Source: Longimicrobium sp.
Lineage (GTDB): Bacteria > Gemmatimonadota > Gemmatimonadetes > Longimicrobiales > Longimicrobiaceae
Direction of reading: 5' to 3'
Assembly (NCBI GenBank): GCA_036389795.1
Contig: DASVWD010000016.1
Span: 1 to 32,879 of the forward strand
Length of the DNA stretch: 32,879 nucleotides
Numbering within the stretch: position 1 is the first letter of the stretch; each line of letters starts with the position of its first letter. The position numbers were made by a program, and so were the translations under genes. Under the pieces are notes generated by a model. It had not been told where the DNA came from and searched no databases. It saw only the letters and a list, made by a program, of their open reading frames with translations. Of the stretch, positions 10,436 through 17,086 are shown in pieces.

Positions 10436-11422
10436 GTGCCTCCTCGCCCGCTCTCCCGCCGCCGCGCGGCGCTCGCCGCGGCGGTCCTGGCGCTCGCTCC
10501 CGCCCGCGGCGGGGCGCAGCCGTCCACGCGGGCCGACTCGCTCCCGCTGCACCTGTTCGCCTACGACCGCTCGGCGCCGCTGGAGCTCAGCGACTCGGTG
10601 ATCGGCTCGCGGGACGGCGTCGCCATCCACGCCGTCTCTTTCGTGAGCCCCCGGGGCGGGCGCGCCACGGGGCGGCTGTTCGTCCCCCCGGGGGCGGGGC
10701 CGTTCGCGGGGGTGGTGCTGGCGCACGGGATGCCCGGCAGCGCCGAGGCGTTCACCGGGCGCGGCGTCTACATCGCCCGCCACGGGGCGGTGGTGATCGC
10801 CATCGACGCGCCGTGGGCGCGGCGCGGCGGGCCGCCGCTCTCCTTCACTCCCGCCGACAGCGCCGACCAGGTGCAGCTCATCGTGGACCTGCAGCGCGCG
10901 GTGGACGTGCTGCTGGCGCGGCCGGACGTGGACCCGGAGCGGCTGGCCTACGTGGGGCGCAGCTACGGCGGGGCCATGGGCGCGCTGCTGGCCGGCGTGG
11001 AGCGGCGGCTGAAGACGTACGTGCTGGCGGTGGCCGACGCCGGGCTGGTGGCGCACATGGTGGAGGGGAGCGGCGAAGACCCGCCGCAGGGCGCGCCGGA
11101 AGAGCAGTGGCGGCGCTGGCTGGCCGCGATGAAGCCGATCGAGCCGGTCCGCTTCGTGGGGCGGGCCGCGCCGGCCTCGCTCTTCTTCCAGTCGGCGCTC
11201 CGCGACCGCGCCGTGGCGCGCGACGACGCCGAGGCCGTGCAGACGGCCGCCAGCGAGCCCAGGACGGTGAAGTGGTACGACACCGACCACCCGCTGAACG
11301 CCGAGGCCCACGTGGACCAGCTCCGCTGGCTGCACGAGCACGTCGGCACCACGGCGCCCGGGCCCCGCGACCAGGCCGGGCCGGAGATCCCGCCCCCTCC
11401 CGCGCCGCGGCGGCGGCCCTGA
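10436..11422 (+). CDS. Secreted alpha/beta hydrolase (dienelactone-hydrolase-like)
   Basis: The 328-residue protein starts at a GTG with GGAAAGG upstream and has an Arg-rich n-region (SRRRAAL) and hydrophobic segment ending GGAQ, so export by Sec or possibly Tat is likely. The hydrolase core has an oxyanion-type HGMPGSAEAF, the nucleophile elbow GRSYGG, and a late DTDHPLN with the probable catalytic His; an Asp in the preceding RDRAVARDDAE stretch is a possible acid. Enzymes of this fold cleave esters or related bonds; the substrate cannot be read from sequence. The C-terminus is Pro/Arg-rich (PEIPPPPAPRRRP) and probably disordered. No partner gene is evident; the uridine kinase upstream may share the transcript by proximity only. 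Confidence 0.88.
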   Translation: MPPRPLSRRRAALAAAVLALAPARGGAQPSTRADSLPLHLFAYDRSAPLELSDSVIGSRDGVAIHAVSFVSPRGGRATGRLFVPPGAGPFAGVVLAHGMPGSAEAFTGRGVYIARHGAVVIAIDAPWARRGGPPLSFTPADSADQVQLIVDLQRAVDVLLARPDVDPERLAYVGRSYGGAMGALLAGVERRLKTYVLAVADAGLVAHMVEGSGEDPPQGAPEEQWRRWLAAMKPIEPVRFVGRAAPASLFFQSALRDRAVARDDAEAVQTAASEPRTVKWYDTDHPLNAEAHVDQLRWLHEHVGTTAPGPRDQAGPEIPPPPAPRRRP

Positions 11423-11552
11423 GGCGCGCTCCGCCGGGGTGAGGCGAGGGAGGCGCGGAGCGCCGGAACGCGCCTTCTCCGTTCCGTCGCTGGCGCGTTT
11501 GATGCGGCCGGCGGAGGGCGCGTCCGCCGCCCGCCTTCCGTGGCCGCGGCGG

Positions 11553-11600
11553 GCGCGGGGAGCCTGCCCCGCATCCACCCGGAACCCCCCGGAGGCCCCG
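11553..11600 (+). promoter_or_regulatory. Conserved hairpin and ribosome-binding leader of peptide gene 1
   Basis: GCGGGG, AGCCTG, CCCCGC forms a hairpin, followed by CATCCACCC, GAACCCC and a GGAGG 5 bases before the ATG. The same block, with only small indels, precedes the second peptide gene at 11796-11841, so it belongs to the duplicated unit. Confidence 0.65.
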
Positions 11601-11744
11601 ATGCAGAAGCTGTCGCTGAACGTGGAGACGCTGCGCGTGGAGTCGTTCGACGCGTTGCCGGTGGCGGAATTCCTCGACGTCGTCGAAATGACCCGCCCGG
11701 CGCTCTGCGACAACTTCACCATCGTCGGTCCGCGCTGTCCGTAG
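11601..11744 (+). CDS. Short Cys-tail peptide 1 with pinensin-type leader
   Basis: A 47-residue peptide with strong GGAGG upstream. Residues 1-13, MQKLSLNVETLRV, are identical to peptide 2, and with ESF that follows match the leader style of pinensin-family lanthipeptide precursors (a KLxLxxxxLxVESF pattern). The middle is variable; then EMTRP (29-33) is shared and a short tail follows: ALCDNFTIVGPRCP, with two Cys and one Thr. Ribosomally made, modified peptides often show such a constant leader with a variable Cys/Thr-rich tail. No LanB/LanC, LanM, radical-SAM or peptidase/ABC export gene is in the window, so modification is unproven. It may alternatively be an unmodified small protein of a multi-copy family. 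Confidence 0.75.
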   Translation: MQKLSLNVETLRVESFDALPVAEFLDVVEMTRPALCDNFTIVGPRCP

Positions 11745-11795
11745 TCCTTCCGGAGGACGATCGGACCGGATTGCCCCGCGCCCGCTGGTCCGCGT

Positions 11796-11841
11796 GCGCG
11801 GGGAGCCGCCCCGCATCCACCCCGAACCCCTGGAGGCCCCG
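11796..11841 (+). promoter_or_regulatory. Conserved hairpin and ribosome-binding leader of peptide gene 2
   Basis: Second copy of the block at 11553-11600: GCGGGG, AGCCG, CCCCGC hairpin, CATCCACCCC, then TGGAGG five bases before ATG. Conservation outside the coding part suggests either a recent duplication or a functional 5' leader. Confidence 0.65.
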
Positions 11842-11967
11842 ATGCAGAAGCTGTCGCTGAACGTGGAGACGCTGCGCGTGCAGACGTTCGTCGTGTCGCC
11901 GGAGACCCTGGTCGCGGTCGAAATGACCCGCCCGCAGGTCTGTGACCCCTTCACCCTGAGGTGCTGA
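11842..11967 (+). CDS. Short Cys-tail peptide 2 with pinensin-type leader
   Basis: A 41-residue paralogue starting 241 bases after peptide 1. The leader (residues 1-13) is identical in protein and DNA. The middle diverges and is six residues shorter, then EMTRP returns and the tail is QVCDPFTLRC, again C-D-x-F-T followed by R-C. Both tails thus keep Cys, Asp, Phe-Thr and a final Arg-Cys while spacing changes. The stop at 11965 overlaps the GTG at 11961 of the next gene, which suggests translational coupling. The peptide could be a RiPP precursor or a small unmodified peptide; the missing modification genes would have to lie elsewhere. Confidence 0.75.
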   Translation: MQKLSLNVETLRVQTFVVSPETLVAVEMTRPQVCDPFTLRC

Positions 11968-12347
11968 GGGCCTTCCGCGACGCGGTCGGCCGCGTCCGCG
12001 CCCGGAGCGCGCCGGAGTCCATGCGGCTCCGGGTGACGGACGGCGGGTTCGCGCTCCACCGCCCCGGCGGGCCGCCCGCAGCGGTCGAGTGGGCGTCGGT
12101 GGAGCGGATCGTGGCCTGCAAGCGCGACCTGCTCACCGAAGACCGGGTCTGCCTGGACTTCGAGCTGCGGGGCGCGGACTTCGCCTTCACCATCCACGAA
12201 GACGTCCCCGGGTTCCCCGACGTGGCCGCGGCGATGGCGCGCCGCTTCCCGCTGCGCGACCCGGACTGGCTCGCCCACGTGAGGCTCCCGCCGTTCGCGC
12301 CGAACGTGGCGGTGATCTACGAGGCTCCCGGGCCGGGTGGTCCGTAG
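11961..12347 (+). CDS. Uncharacterised 128-residue protein coupled to the Cys-tail peptides
   Basis: The frame starts at a GTG inside the end of peptide 2; an alternative ATG at 12021 with GGAG before it would give 108 residues (MRLRVTDGGF). The protein is soluble, mostly beta-strand by look, with VEWASVERIVACKRDLLTEDRVCLDFEL, then FTIHEDVPGFPDVAAAMARRF, and near the end LPPFAPNVAVIYE. I recall similar small proteins in other bacteria but no named function. It has no signal peptide, membrane segment or catalytic motif. Being coupled to the peptide genes it could be a peptide-binding, immunity-like or regulatory partner; that is inference from position only. Confidence 0.75.
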   Translation: MLRAFRDAVGRVRARSAPESMRLRVTDGGFALHRPGGPPAAVEWASVERIVACKRDLLTEDRVCLDFELRGADFAFTIHEDVPGFPDVAAAMARRFPLRDPDWLAHVRLPPFAPNVAVIYEAPGPGGP

Positions 12348-12418
12348 GGGCGAGGCGTGCCTCAGGCAGGCCTCAGGCAGGCCTCGGCCCTGCGGTGCGT
12401 CGTTCCAGCGGGCGACGT

Positions 12419-12480
12419 GCGTGAGGGATGCGCGCCCGGAGGGCGCAGCCCGGCCCGGAGCGCAGCGGAGGGACACGCCC
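12419..12480 (-). repeat. Dispersed mosaic repeat, copy 2 (compact form)
   Basis: Reverse-complement copy of the blocks at 9191-9228 and 9317-9336, here only 4 bases apart. On its far side (12345-12385) the minus strand reads CCTCGCCCCTACGG preceded by GAGGCCTGCCT direct repeats, related to the palindrome end seen at 9446-9472. Confidence 0.8.
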
Positions 12481-12498
12481 GAACCGCGGTGCGACGTG

Positions 12499-12535
12499 CG
12501 AAGGGCCGGCTCTCCATGCGGGAGCCGGCCCTTCG
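12499..12535 (-). terminator. Terminator hairpin of adenosine deaminase
   Basis: A perfect 14-bp stem, CGAAGGGCCGGCTC with GAGCCGGCCCTTCG, has a 9-base loop and lies 20 bases after the add stop. There is no T tract; strength is inferred from the stem alone. The 128-residue gene on the other strand ends about 150 bases away and may use it too. Confidence 0.65.
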
Positions 12536-12555
12536 ATCGTGAGCGGGGGCGACGC

Positions 12556-13596
12556 TCACACCGGCGCGGCGGCGAGGGAGTCGATCTCCTCCCTGACCTT
12601 CTCGATCAGCTGCAGCTTCTCGGGGCGGTGCAGGAAGGCGCTGTCGAAGCTCATCAGCGTGATGTCCACCAGCTCGTCCCAGGTGAAGCCCAGGTGCCGG
12701 TGCGCCCGCCAGTACTCCTCGGTCACCGTGGTGGCGCTCATCAGCCGGTTGTCGGTGTTGAGGGAGAGCACGAGCCCCTGGTCGTAGTACAGCCGCACGG
12801 GGTGCGTGTCGAAGCCCTGCACCGCGCGCGTCTGCACGTTGCTGGTCAGGCAGATCTCCAGCGGGATGCGGAAGTCGTTGATGAAGCGCATCAGGTCGGG
12901 GTCTTCGAAGAGCCGCGTCCCGTGGCCGATGCGGTTGGCCCGGCAGTAGTGCAGCGCCTGGTGGATGCTCTCGGGCCCGTACGCCTCGCCAGCGTGGATG
13001 GTGGCCGCCATGTTCTTGTTGATGACGGTGTAGAAGGCGTCCTTGTGCTTCTTGGCCGGGTAGTTGTACTCGGCGCCCGCCAGGTCGAACGCCACCACGC
13101 CGCGGTCCTTGTACGCCACCGTGAGGTCCGCCAGGTCGCGCGAGGTGGCGGGCTCCATGTTGCGGATCCCGCAGATGATGATGGCCGTCCTGATCCCGAA
13201 CTCGGCCTCGGCGCGGCGCAGGCCCCTGAGCGGCGCGTCGACCGCCTCGGTGAGCGGGAGCCCGTCGCGCGTGTTCAGGATCGGCGAGTAGCGGATCTCG
13301 GCGTAGCGGACGTTCTCGGCGGCCAGGTCCTCGGCCAGCTCGTAGGCGATCCTCTCCAGGGCGTCGGCGGTCTGCATCACCGACAGGGTGATCTCGAAGC
13401 GCGCCAGGTACTCCACCAGGTTGCGCGCGTCCTGCACGTGCATGTAGTCGGCCAGGTGCGCGGGGTCGTGCGCGGGCATCTTCTTCCCGTACTCGGCCGC
13501 CAGCTCCAGCATGGTCTCGGGGCGCAGGGACCCGTCCAGGTGCACGTGCAGCTCGGCCTTGGGCAGCCGGTGCAGCAGCTCTCGCGTGACTTCCAT
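12556..13596 (-). CDS. add: Adenosine deaminase
   Basis: This cytoplasmic zinc enzyme converts adenosine and deoxyadenosine to inosine forms in purine salvage. The 346-residue length is typical. Zinc ligands sit in HVHLDG (His17, His19), the catalytic HAGE is at 201-204, GHG at 224-226 contains the conserved His, and the metal Asp is in LNTDNR (Asp282). A related adenine deaminase is possible, since the two families share these motifs, but overall pattern and length favour adenosine deaminase. The gene is transcribed alone, between the rhomboid terminator hairpin upstream and its own hairpin at 12499-12535. No strong Shine-Dalgarno is visible before the ATG. Confidence 0.95.
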   Translation of the reverse strand: MEVTRELLHRLPKAELHVHLDGSLRPETMLELAAEYGKKMPAHDPAHLADYMHVQDARNLVEYLARFEITLSVMQTADALERIAYELAEDLAAENVRYAEIRYSPILNTRDGLPLTEAVDAPLRGLRRAEAEFGIRTAIIICGIRNMEPATSRDLADLTVAYKDRGVVAFDLAGAEYNYPAKKHKDAFYTVINKNMAATIHAGEAYGPESIHQALHYCRANRIGHGTRLFEDPDLMRFINDFRIPLEICLTSNVQTRAVQGFDTHPVRLYYDQGLVLSLNTDNRLMSATTVTEEYWRAHRHLGFTWDELVDITLMSFDSAFLHRPEKLQLIEKVREEIDSLAAAPV

Positions 13597-13637
13597 CGTA
13601 GGCTCGCGGTGGGGCGTGGATTCTCCCGGGTACGCGA

Positions 13638-13670
13638 ACGGGTGGCGCGCCCGTGAGGCACGCCACCCGT
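13638..13670 (-). terminator. Hairpin after rhomboid gene
   Basis: ACGGGTGGCG (13638-13647) pairs perfectly with CGCCACCCGT (13661-13670) around a 13-base loop, between the rhomboid stop and the add start. A terminator is likely though no T tract follows. Confidence 0.6.
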
Positions 13671-13707
13671 GTCGGGACGGTCTCGCCCGCCGACCCGGTG
13701 GGATATT

Positions 13708-14436
13708 CTACCAGCCGATCCCGCGGCGCGCCAGTTCCTCGCGCGAGAGCTTGATCCCGTGCTTGCGCGCCTCCACCAGCTCGCGGTTCTCGAAGAGCTT
13801 CACCAGCACCAGCCCCGCCACGAAGCCGCCCACGTGCGCCCACACCGCCACGCCGCCCCCCTCGCCGGCCTCGGGGCCGAAGGTGGCGGCGCCCATCAGC
13901 AGCTGCAGGACGAACCAGTAGCCCAGGAAGAAGAGCGCGCGCAGGTTCACCACGAAGAGCGGGGGGATCCAGGTCTGCACGCGGGCGTGCGGGTAGAGCA
14001 GGACGTAGGCGCCCATGATGCCGCTGATGGCGCCGCTGGCGCCCACCATCGGCAGCTGGCTGCCGGGGCTCAGGTACACGTGCGCGAGCGCGGCCGCCAC
14101 CCCGCAGAGGAGGTAGAAGAGCAGGAAGCGCGCGTGCCCCATCGAGTCTTCGATGTTGTTCCCGAACACCCACAGGAACAGCATGTTGCCGATGATGTGC
14201 TCCCAGCTCCCGTGCATGAACATCGAGGTGACGAGCGCGCCCCAGCGCAGTCCCTCCACCGGGCAGGCACCGGTCAGCTCGCACGGCCTGGCGCCGTAGC
14301 TGACCACCGAGGCCTCCAGCGCCGCCTCGCTGCCGCCGCCCTGCACCAGGAGCCAGACGGCGGCGTTCACGGCGATCAGCAGCACGGTGACGACCGGCGT
14401 GAGCTCGGTGGGGTTCTCGTCGCGAAGCGGGATCAC
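13708..14436 (-). CDS. Rhomboid family intramembrane serine protease
   Basis: Rhomboids cut transmembrane helices of other membrane proteins. The 242-residue protein has about six hydrophobic segments. It keeps HGSWEHIIGN (His75, His80, Asn84), the nucleophile Ser134 in GASGAISG, and the catalytic His201 in WAHVGG, so it should be active. A cytoplasmic basic tail follows. I chose the GTG at 14436 because GGGAG lies five bases upstream and the product then starts MIPLRDENPT, the usual N-terminus of this subgroup; the frame extends 30 codons further up without support. The insertion between helix 1 and 2 contains two Cys (PCELTGACP) that could form a disulphide. The substrate is unknown. Confidence 0.93.
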   Translation of the reverse strand: MIPLRDENPTELTPVVTVLLIAVNAAVWLLVQGGGSEAALEASVVSYGARPCELTGACPVEGLRWGALVTSMFMHGSWEHIIGNMLFLWVFGNNIEDSMGHARFLLFYLLCGVAAALAHVYLSPGSQLPMVGASGAISGIMGAYVLLYPHARVQTWIPPLFVVNLRALFFLGYWFVLQLLMGAATFGPEAGEGGGVAVWAHVGGFVAGLVLVKLFENRELVEARKHGIKLSREELARRGIGW

Positions 14437-14559
14437 GGGCGCTCCCGGGGTAGGGGTCGGGGCCGAATCGTGGGGCCGCCCGGCGCGGGGCGCAAGGGCG
14501 GAGCCGCGCGCACTACGCTCCGGCAACCCGCGCGGATTCGTCCGGCCGGTCCGGCGCGG

Positions 14560-14970
14560 CTACTCCGGGCGGATGAGGGAGAGGCGGACCTTGTGCTCGG
14601 AGAGCGTCACCACCAGGGTGTCGCCCGGGCGCACCTGCTCCAGCGGCTGTGCGTCGATGAACTCGCAGAACGGCTCGCCGCCCACCTGCACGTCGGCCTG
14701 GTAGCCGCGGGCGTAGGCCACGCGCTCGCCGGGGCGGTCCTTCGCGTTGCTGCGCAGGTACACGCCGCGGTCGTTCGCCAGCCACAGGCCCGGGGGCGCG
14801 CCGGTGCCGGGGTGGTCGACGTCGCCCGGCAGCTCGGCATGGTCGGCGTGGAGGTCGACGCCGGCGGCCACGTAGCGCTGCGCCTCGGTCATCAGGCGCT
14901 CCCCGGCCGCGCGCGACTCTTCCACCAGCGCGCGCACCTCCGCGCCGTCGAACTCGTACCGCTGCTCCAT
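14560..14970 (-). CDS. DUF3085-like protein of unknown function
   Basis: The 136-residue soluble protein starts at an ATG with a GGAGGGGAG upstream. Its first half is helical (EVRALVEESRAAGERLMTEAQRY); the second half contains LWLANDRGVYLRSN, VAYARGYQ and GGEPFCEFID, which recall the DUF3085 family. There is no signal peptide or obvious catalytic motif. It precedes the rhomboid gene by about 120 bases on the same strand and may be cotranscribed, without an evident functional tie. Confidence is high that it is a gene and modest for the family name. Confidence 0.75.
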   Translation of the reverse strand: MEQRYEFDGAEVRALVEESRAAGERLMTEAQRYVAAGVDLHADHAELPGDVDHPGTGAPPGLWLANDRGVYLRSNAKDRPGERVAYARGYQADVQVGGEPFCEFIDAQPLEQVRPGDTLVVTLSEHKVRLSLIRPE

Positions 14971-15341
14971 CGCTCCCCTCCCGAATTCCGTTCCCGGCCG
15001 GACTCCGCTTCGTGGACGACGCGAGATGGGTGCCGGATTCCGCGAGCGCGCCGAGAAAGAATGAACAGCCTGGCCTCACGCAGAGTCAGCAGAGTTAGCA
15101 GAGAACCCCTTGTCGTCCTCTGCTAACTCTGCTGACTCTGCGTGAGAAAATGCGGTATCAGTCCCACCGTCACCGACCGGGGGCGCTGCTGCCCGCCGTG
15201 ATTTCGCGCTCTCGCCTGCGCAAGCTGACGCGCGCGGAACACACCGTCCGCGTTGGATGATCCGCGGGGGCGGTGAGCGTTGCACAGGCAGCCGAGCGGG
15301 ACGGCAGCCGCGGCGTCGAGCACGCTGTGACGATGAGGAGA
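14971..15341. other. Gene-free gap with a perfect long inverted repeat
   Basis: I see no supported gene. The main content is the 29-bp-arm inverted repeat at 15075-15146. The remaining bases are GC-rich and show no promoter I trust, although the DUF3085-like gene must be served from here or from the upstream toxin gene. Confidence 0.6.
15075..15146. repeat. CTCACGCAGAG inverted repeat, site 1 (perfect 29-bp arms)
   Basis: The arm at 15075-15103 (starting CTCACGCAGAGTCAGCAGAG) is the exact reverse complement of 15118-15146, with a 14-base loop. The arms are built of AGCAGAGTT/AGCAGAGTC-like 9-mers. Related sites are at 16784-16836, 21793-21952, 22584-22673 and 25030-25111, always between genes. 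Confidence 0.9.
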
Positions 15342-15743
15342 CTACTTCGAGAACTGCTCGGGGGTCGTCGCGATCTGAGGAAAATCCTTCAGTATGCGGC
15401 TGTCCGAGGTAACCAGCGGCACCCCCAGCTCTTCGGCCAGCGCCACGAACTCGCAGTCGTACGCCGAGCACGTGGAGCGGCGCACCAGGTCGAGCACGCG
15501 CGGCGTTCGGCTGGCGAACTCCCGCCCGTCGACCAGCGCCTCGGCTTGCTGGAAGGCATCGAGCGCTTCGTTGATCGGGAGCAACCCCTTGCGCAGGTAG
15601 AGCGCGAGGACGTTGCGAAACTCGCTGCGCCACAGGAGCGGGACCCACCACTCGGGGTCCCGCTTCAGGACTGCTTCCGCGGCTGGCGTGTGGGGACCCG
15701 GCAAGAAGAGGTAGACGAGCAGGTTGGTGTCCGCGACGATCAC
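15342..15743 (-). CDS. PIN-domain toxin (VapC-type ribonuclease)
   Basis: VapC-like toxins are Mg-dependent RNases that cut tRNA or rRNA and are held inactive by their antitoxin. The 133-residue protein has the four PIN acidic residues: Asp5 (VADTN), Glu41 (RSEFRN), Asp96 (AYDCEF) and Asp114 (TSDSRIL), so it should be active. The subgroup with SAYDCEFVALAEELGVPLVTSD is common in paired systems. It starts with a GTG overlapping the antitoxin stop by four bases (GTGA), the usual coupled arrangement. Confidence 0.93.
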   Translation of the reverse strand: MIVADTNLLVYLFLPGPHTPAAEAVLKRDPEWWVPLLWRSEFRNVLALYLRKGLLPINEALDAFQQAEALVDGREFASRTPRVLDLVRRSTCSAYDCEFVALAEELGVPLVTSDSRILKDFPQIATTPEQFSK

Positions 15744-15982
15744 GGCCGCCCCTCGTCGCGGGCGGCGCGCAGGTCCTCATCGTCGACGAACAGGCCGCCC
15801 ATCCGGCCGCGCAACTCACGGGCGCGCGCGAGGACGCTGGCAGCATCGACGGAAGTGCCCCGCAGCGCGCGCTCGAGACACACGATCGCCTCGCTGTTGA
15901 TGCTGCGCCGGTTCCGCTCGGCGCTCGTCTTGAGCTGCTCGTACAACGCGTCGGGTACGTTCTTGAGTGTCATCGTGGCCAT
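15740..15982 (-). CDS. Ribbon-helix-helix antitoxin (FitA/VapB-like)
   Basis: The 80-residue protein begins MATMTLKNVPDALYEQLK, the strand and first helix of Arc/FitA-type ribbon-helix-helix DNA-binding proteins, followed by NRRSINSEAIVCLERAL. Its C-terminal part (about 45-80) is acidic and probably threads onto the PIN toxin. Such antitoxins repress their own promoter as the toxin complex. GGAGGT lies seven bases before the ATG at 15982; the frame extends upstream from a TTG but without support, and ATG at 15973 is an alternative. It is followed directly by the toxin gene. Confidence 0.92.
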   Translation of the reverse strand: MATMTLKNVPDALYEQLKTSAERNRRSINSEAIVCLERALRGTSVDAASVLARARELRGRMGGLFVDDEDLRAARDEGRP

Positions 15983-16067
15983 CGTAGCGCACCTCCGTGC
16001 ATCCAAAATGGAATCAAAACGGAAGCTACCAGGTGCGCGCGATCCGGTCAAGCGTCGGGGGGAGGCG

Positions 16068-16637
16068 TCAGCCTTCGAGCGGAGAGATCTTGCGGCGCGC
16101 GCTCCAGAGGAGCCGCGAGCGGTGGGGCGCCAGCGTGGGCGCCGCCTTCCAGGGGATGCGGCGGCCGAACGAGCGCACGGGGTGGGAGAGGAGCTGGCTG
16201 ACGGGCGTCTCGTGGACGAACCAGCCGCCGGGCGCCAGGACGCGGGCGATCTCCGCCAGCGCGGCTTCCGGGCGCGAGATGTGGTAGCAGGTGCCGAAGT
16301 CGATCACCACGTCGAACGAGGCGTCCGGGAGCGGCATCGCCCGCATGTCTTCTTCAAGCAGGTCGGCCGCGACCCCCTGCGCGTCCAGGTGCCGGCGCGC
16401 CTCCGCGAGCGCCTCGCCGTCGACGTCCAGCCCCACCAGCCGCGACGGCGCGCAGAGCCGGGCGAGCGGCCCCAGCGCGAACCCCTGCCCGCAGCCGACC
16501 TCCAGCATCCGCCCGCCGCGCGGCAGCCCGAGCGCCCGCACCAGCGCGGGCACCTCGAGCAGCTCCTGCATGAGGTTGCGCCGCGCGACGCTGGCGAACG
16601 GCTGGTACCGCTCCGGCGGAAGGGTCGTCTGCTGCAT
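16068..16637 (-). CDS. Class I SAM-dependent methyltransferase
   Basis: The 189-residue protein has motif I LEVGCGQG at 45-52, motif II acidic LVGLDVDGEAL, motif III near EEDMRAMPLPDASFDVVIDFGTCYHI, and the post-motif RVLAPGGWFVHE typical of small-molecule methyltransferases of the UbiE/Methyltransf_11 type. The tail (GRRIPWKAAPTLAPHRSRLLWSARRK) is basic. The methyl acceptor cannot be told. It stands alone; the antitoxin gene starts about 85 bases downstream on the same strand, with its own ribosome site. Confidence 0.9.
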   Translation of the reverse strand: MQQTTLPPERYQPFASVARRNLMQELLEVPALVRALGLPRGGRMLEVGCGQGFALGPLARLCAPSRLVGLDVDGEALAEARRHLDAQGVAADLLEEDMRAMPLPDASFDVVIDFGTCYHISRPEAALAEIARVLAPGGWFVHETPVSQLLSHPVRSFGRRIPWKAAPTLAPHRSRLLWSARRKISPLEG

Positions 16638-16783
16638 GGATCCCTCCGGGTGCGAGGGAAGAGAGGCTGTCGAGTAGAACCGCGCGAGCCGGGCGGATTC
16701 GGACCGACCCGGGTGCGGGGAGGGATTTCAGGAGATCATACCACTTTGCAGAGGATCTTTTGCGTAGCGGATCTCAAGAATCT

Positions 16784-16836
16784 CACACGGAGAAACAGAG
16801 AAGCAGAGGTTCTCTGTTCCTCTGTTTCTCTGTGTG
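16784..16836. repeat. CTCACGCAGAG-family inverted repeat, site 2 (CACAGAG variant)
   Basis: The 17-base arm at 16784-16800 (CACACGGAGAAACAGAG) pairs with 16820-16836 with one mismatch; the centre also contains GCAGAGG. It uses the same AGAG-rich vocabulary as site 1. It lies upstream of the methyltransferase gene, whose start is at 16637. Confidence 0.8.
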
Positions 16837-16929
16837 ATCCTGATCAGTTCGGAACCAGCACGACGTTCGGCAACGTGGTATCACACGGATATCCCGGCCG
16901 GTCGGCGCGCGGGCGGCCTGCGTGAGCGG

Positions 16930-17079
16930 CTAACGGAGCGCCCGGATGCAGAGGAAGAACATCGCCAGTGCGATCACGCCGGCCACCGCGGCGTTGAACC
17001 ACTCGCCCTCCAGGAGCATCCGCACCGTGATGTAGCTGAAGAGGAGCCCGAACAGGCCTCCGGCCACGGCACGAAGCAT
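16930..17079 (-). CDS. Small two-helix membrane protein at the end of the BMP-type importer operon
   Basis: A 49-residue frame starts seven bases after the stop of the second permease, with AAGGG four bases upstream. The product has two hydrophobic helices (VAGGLFGLLFSYITVRMLL and AAVAGVIALAMFFLCIRAL) separated by EGEWFN. I recognise no family. Placement suggests it is made with the importer and might assist or regulate it; alternatively it is an unrelated small membrane protein. It is shorter than common gene-finder cut-offs and may be missed in automatic annotation. Confidence 0.65.
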   Translation of the reverse strand: MLRAVAGGLFGLLFSYITVRMLLEGEWFNAAVAGVIALAMFFLCIRALR

Positions 17080-17086
17080 CGCGCCC

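Noticed and set aside
15273-16925. 550-residue plus-strand open frame
   Set aside because: It is antisense to the toxin, antitoxin and methyltransferase genes, all with recognisable motifs.
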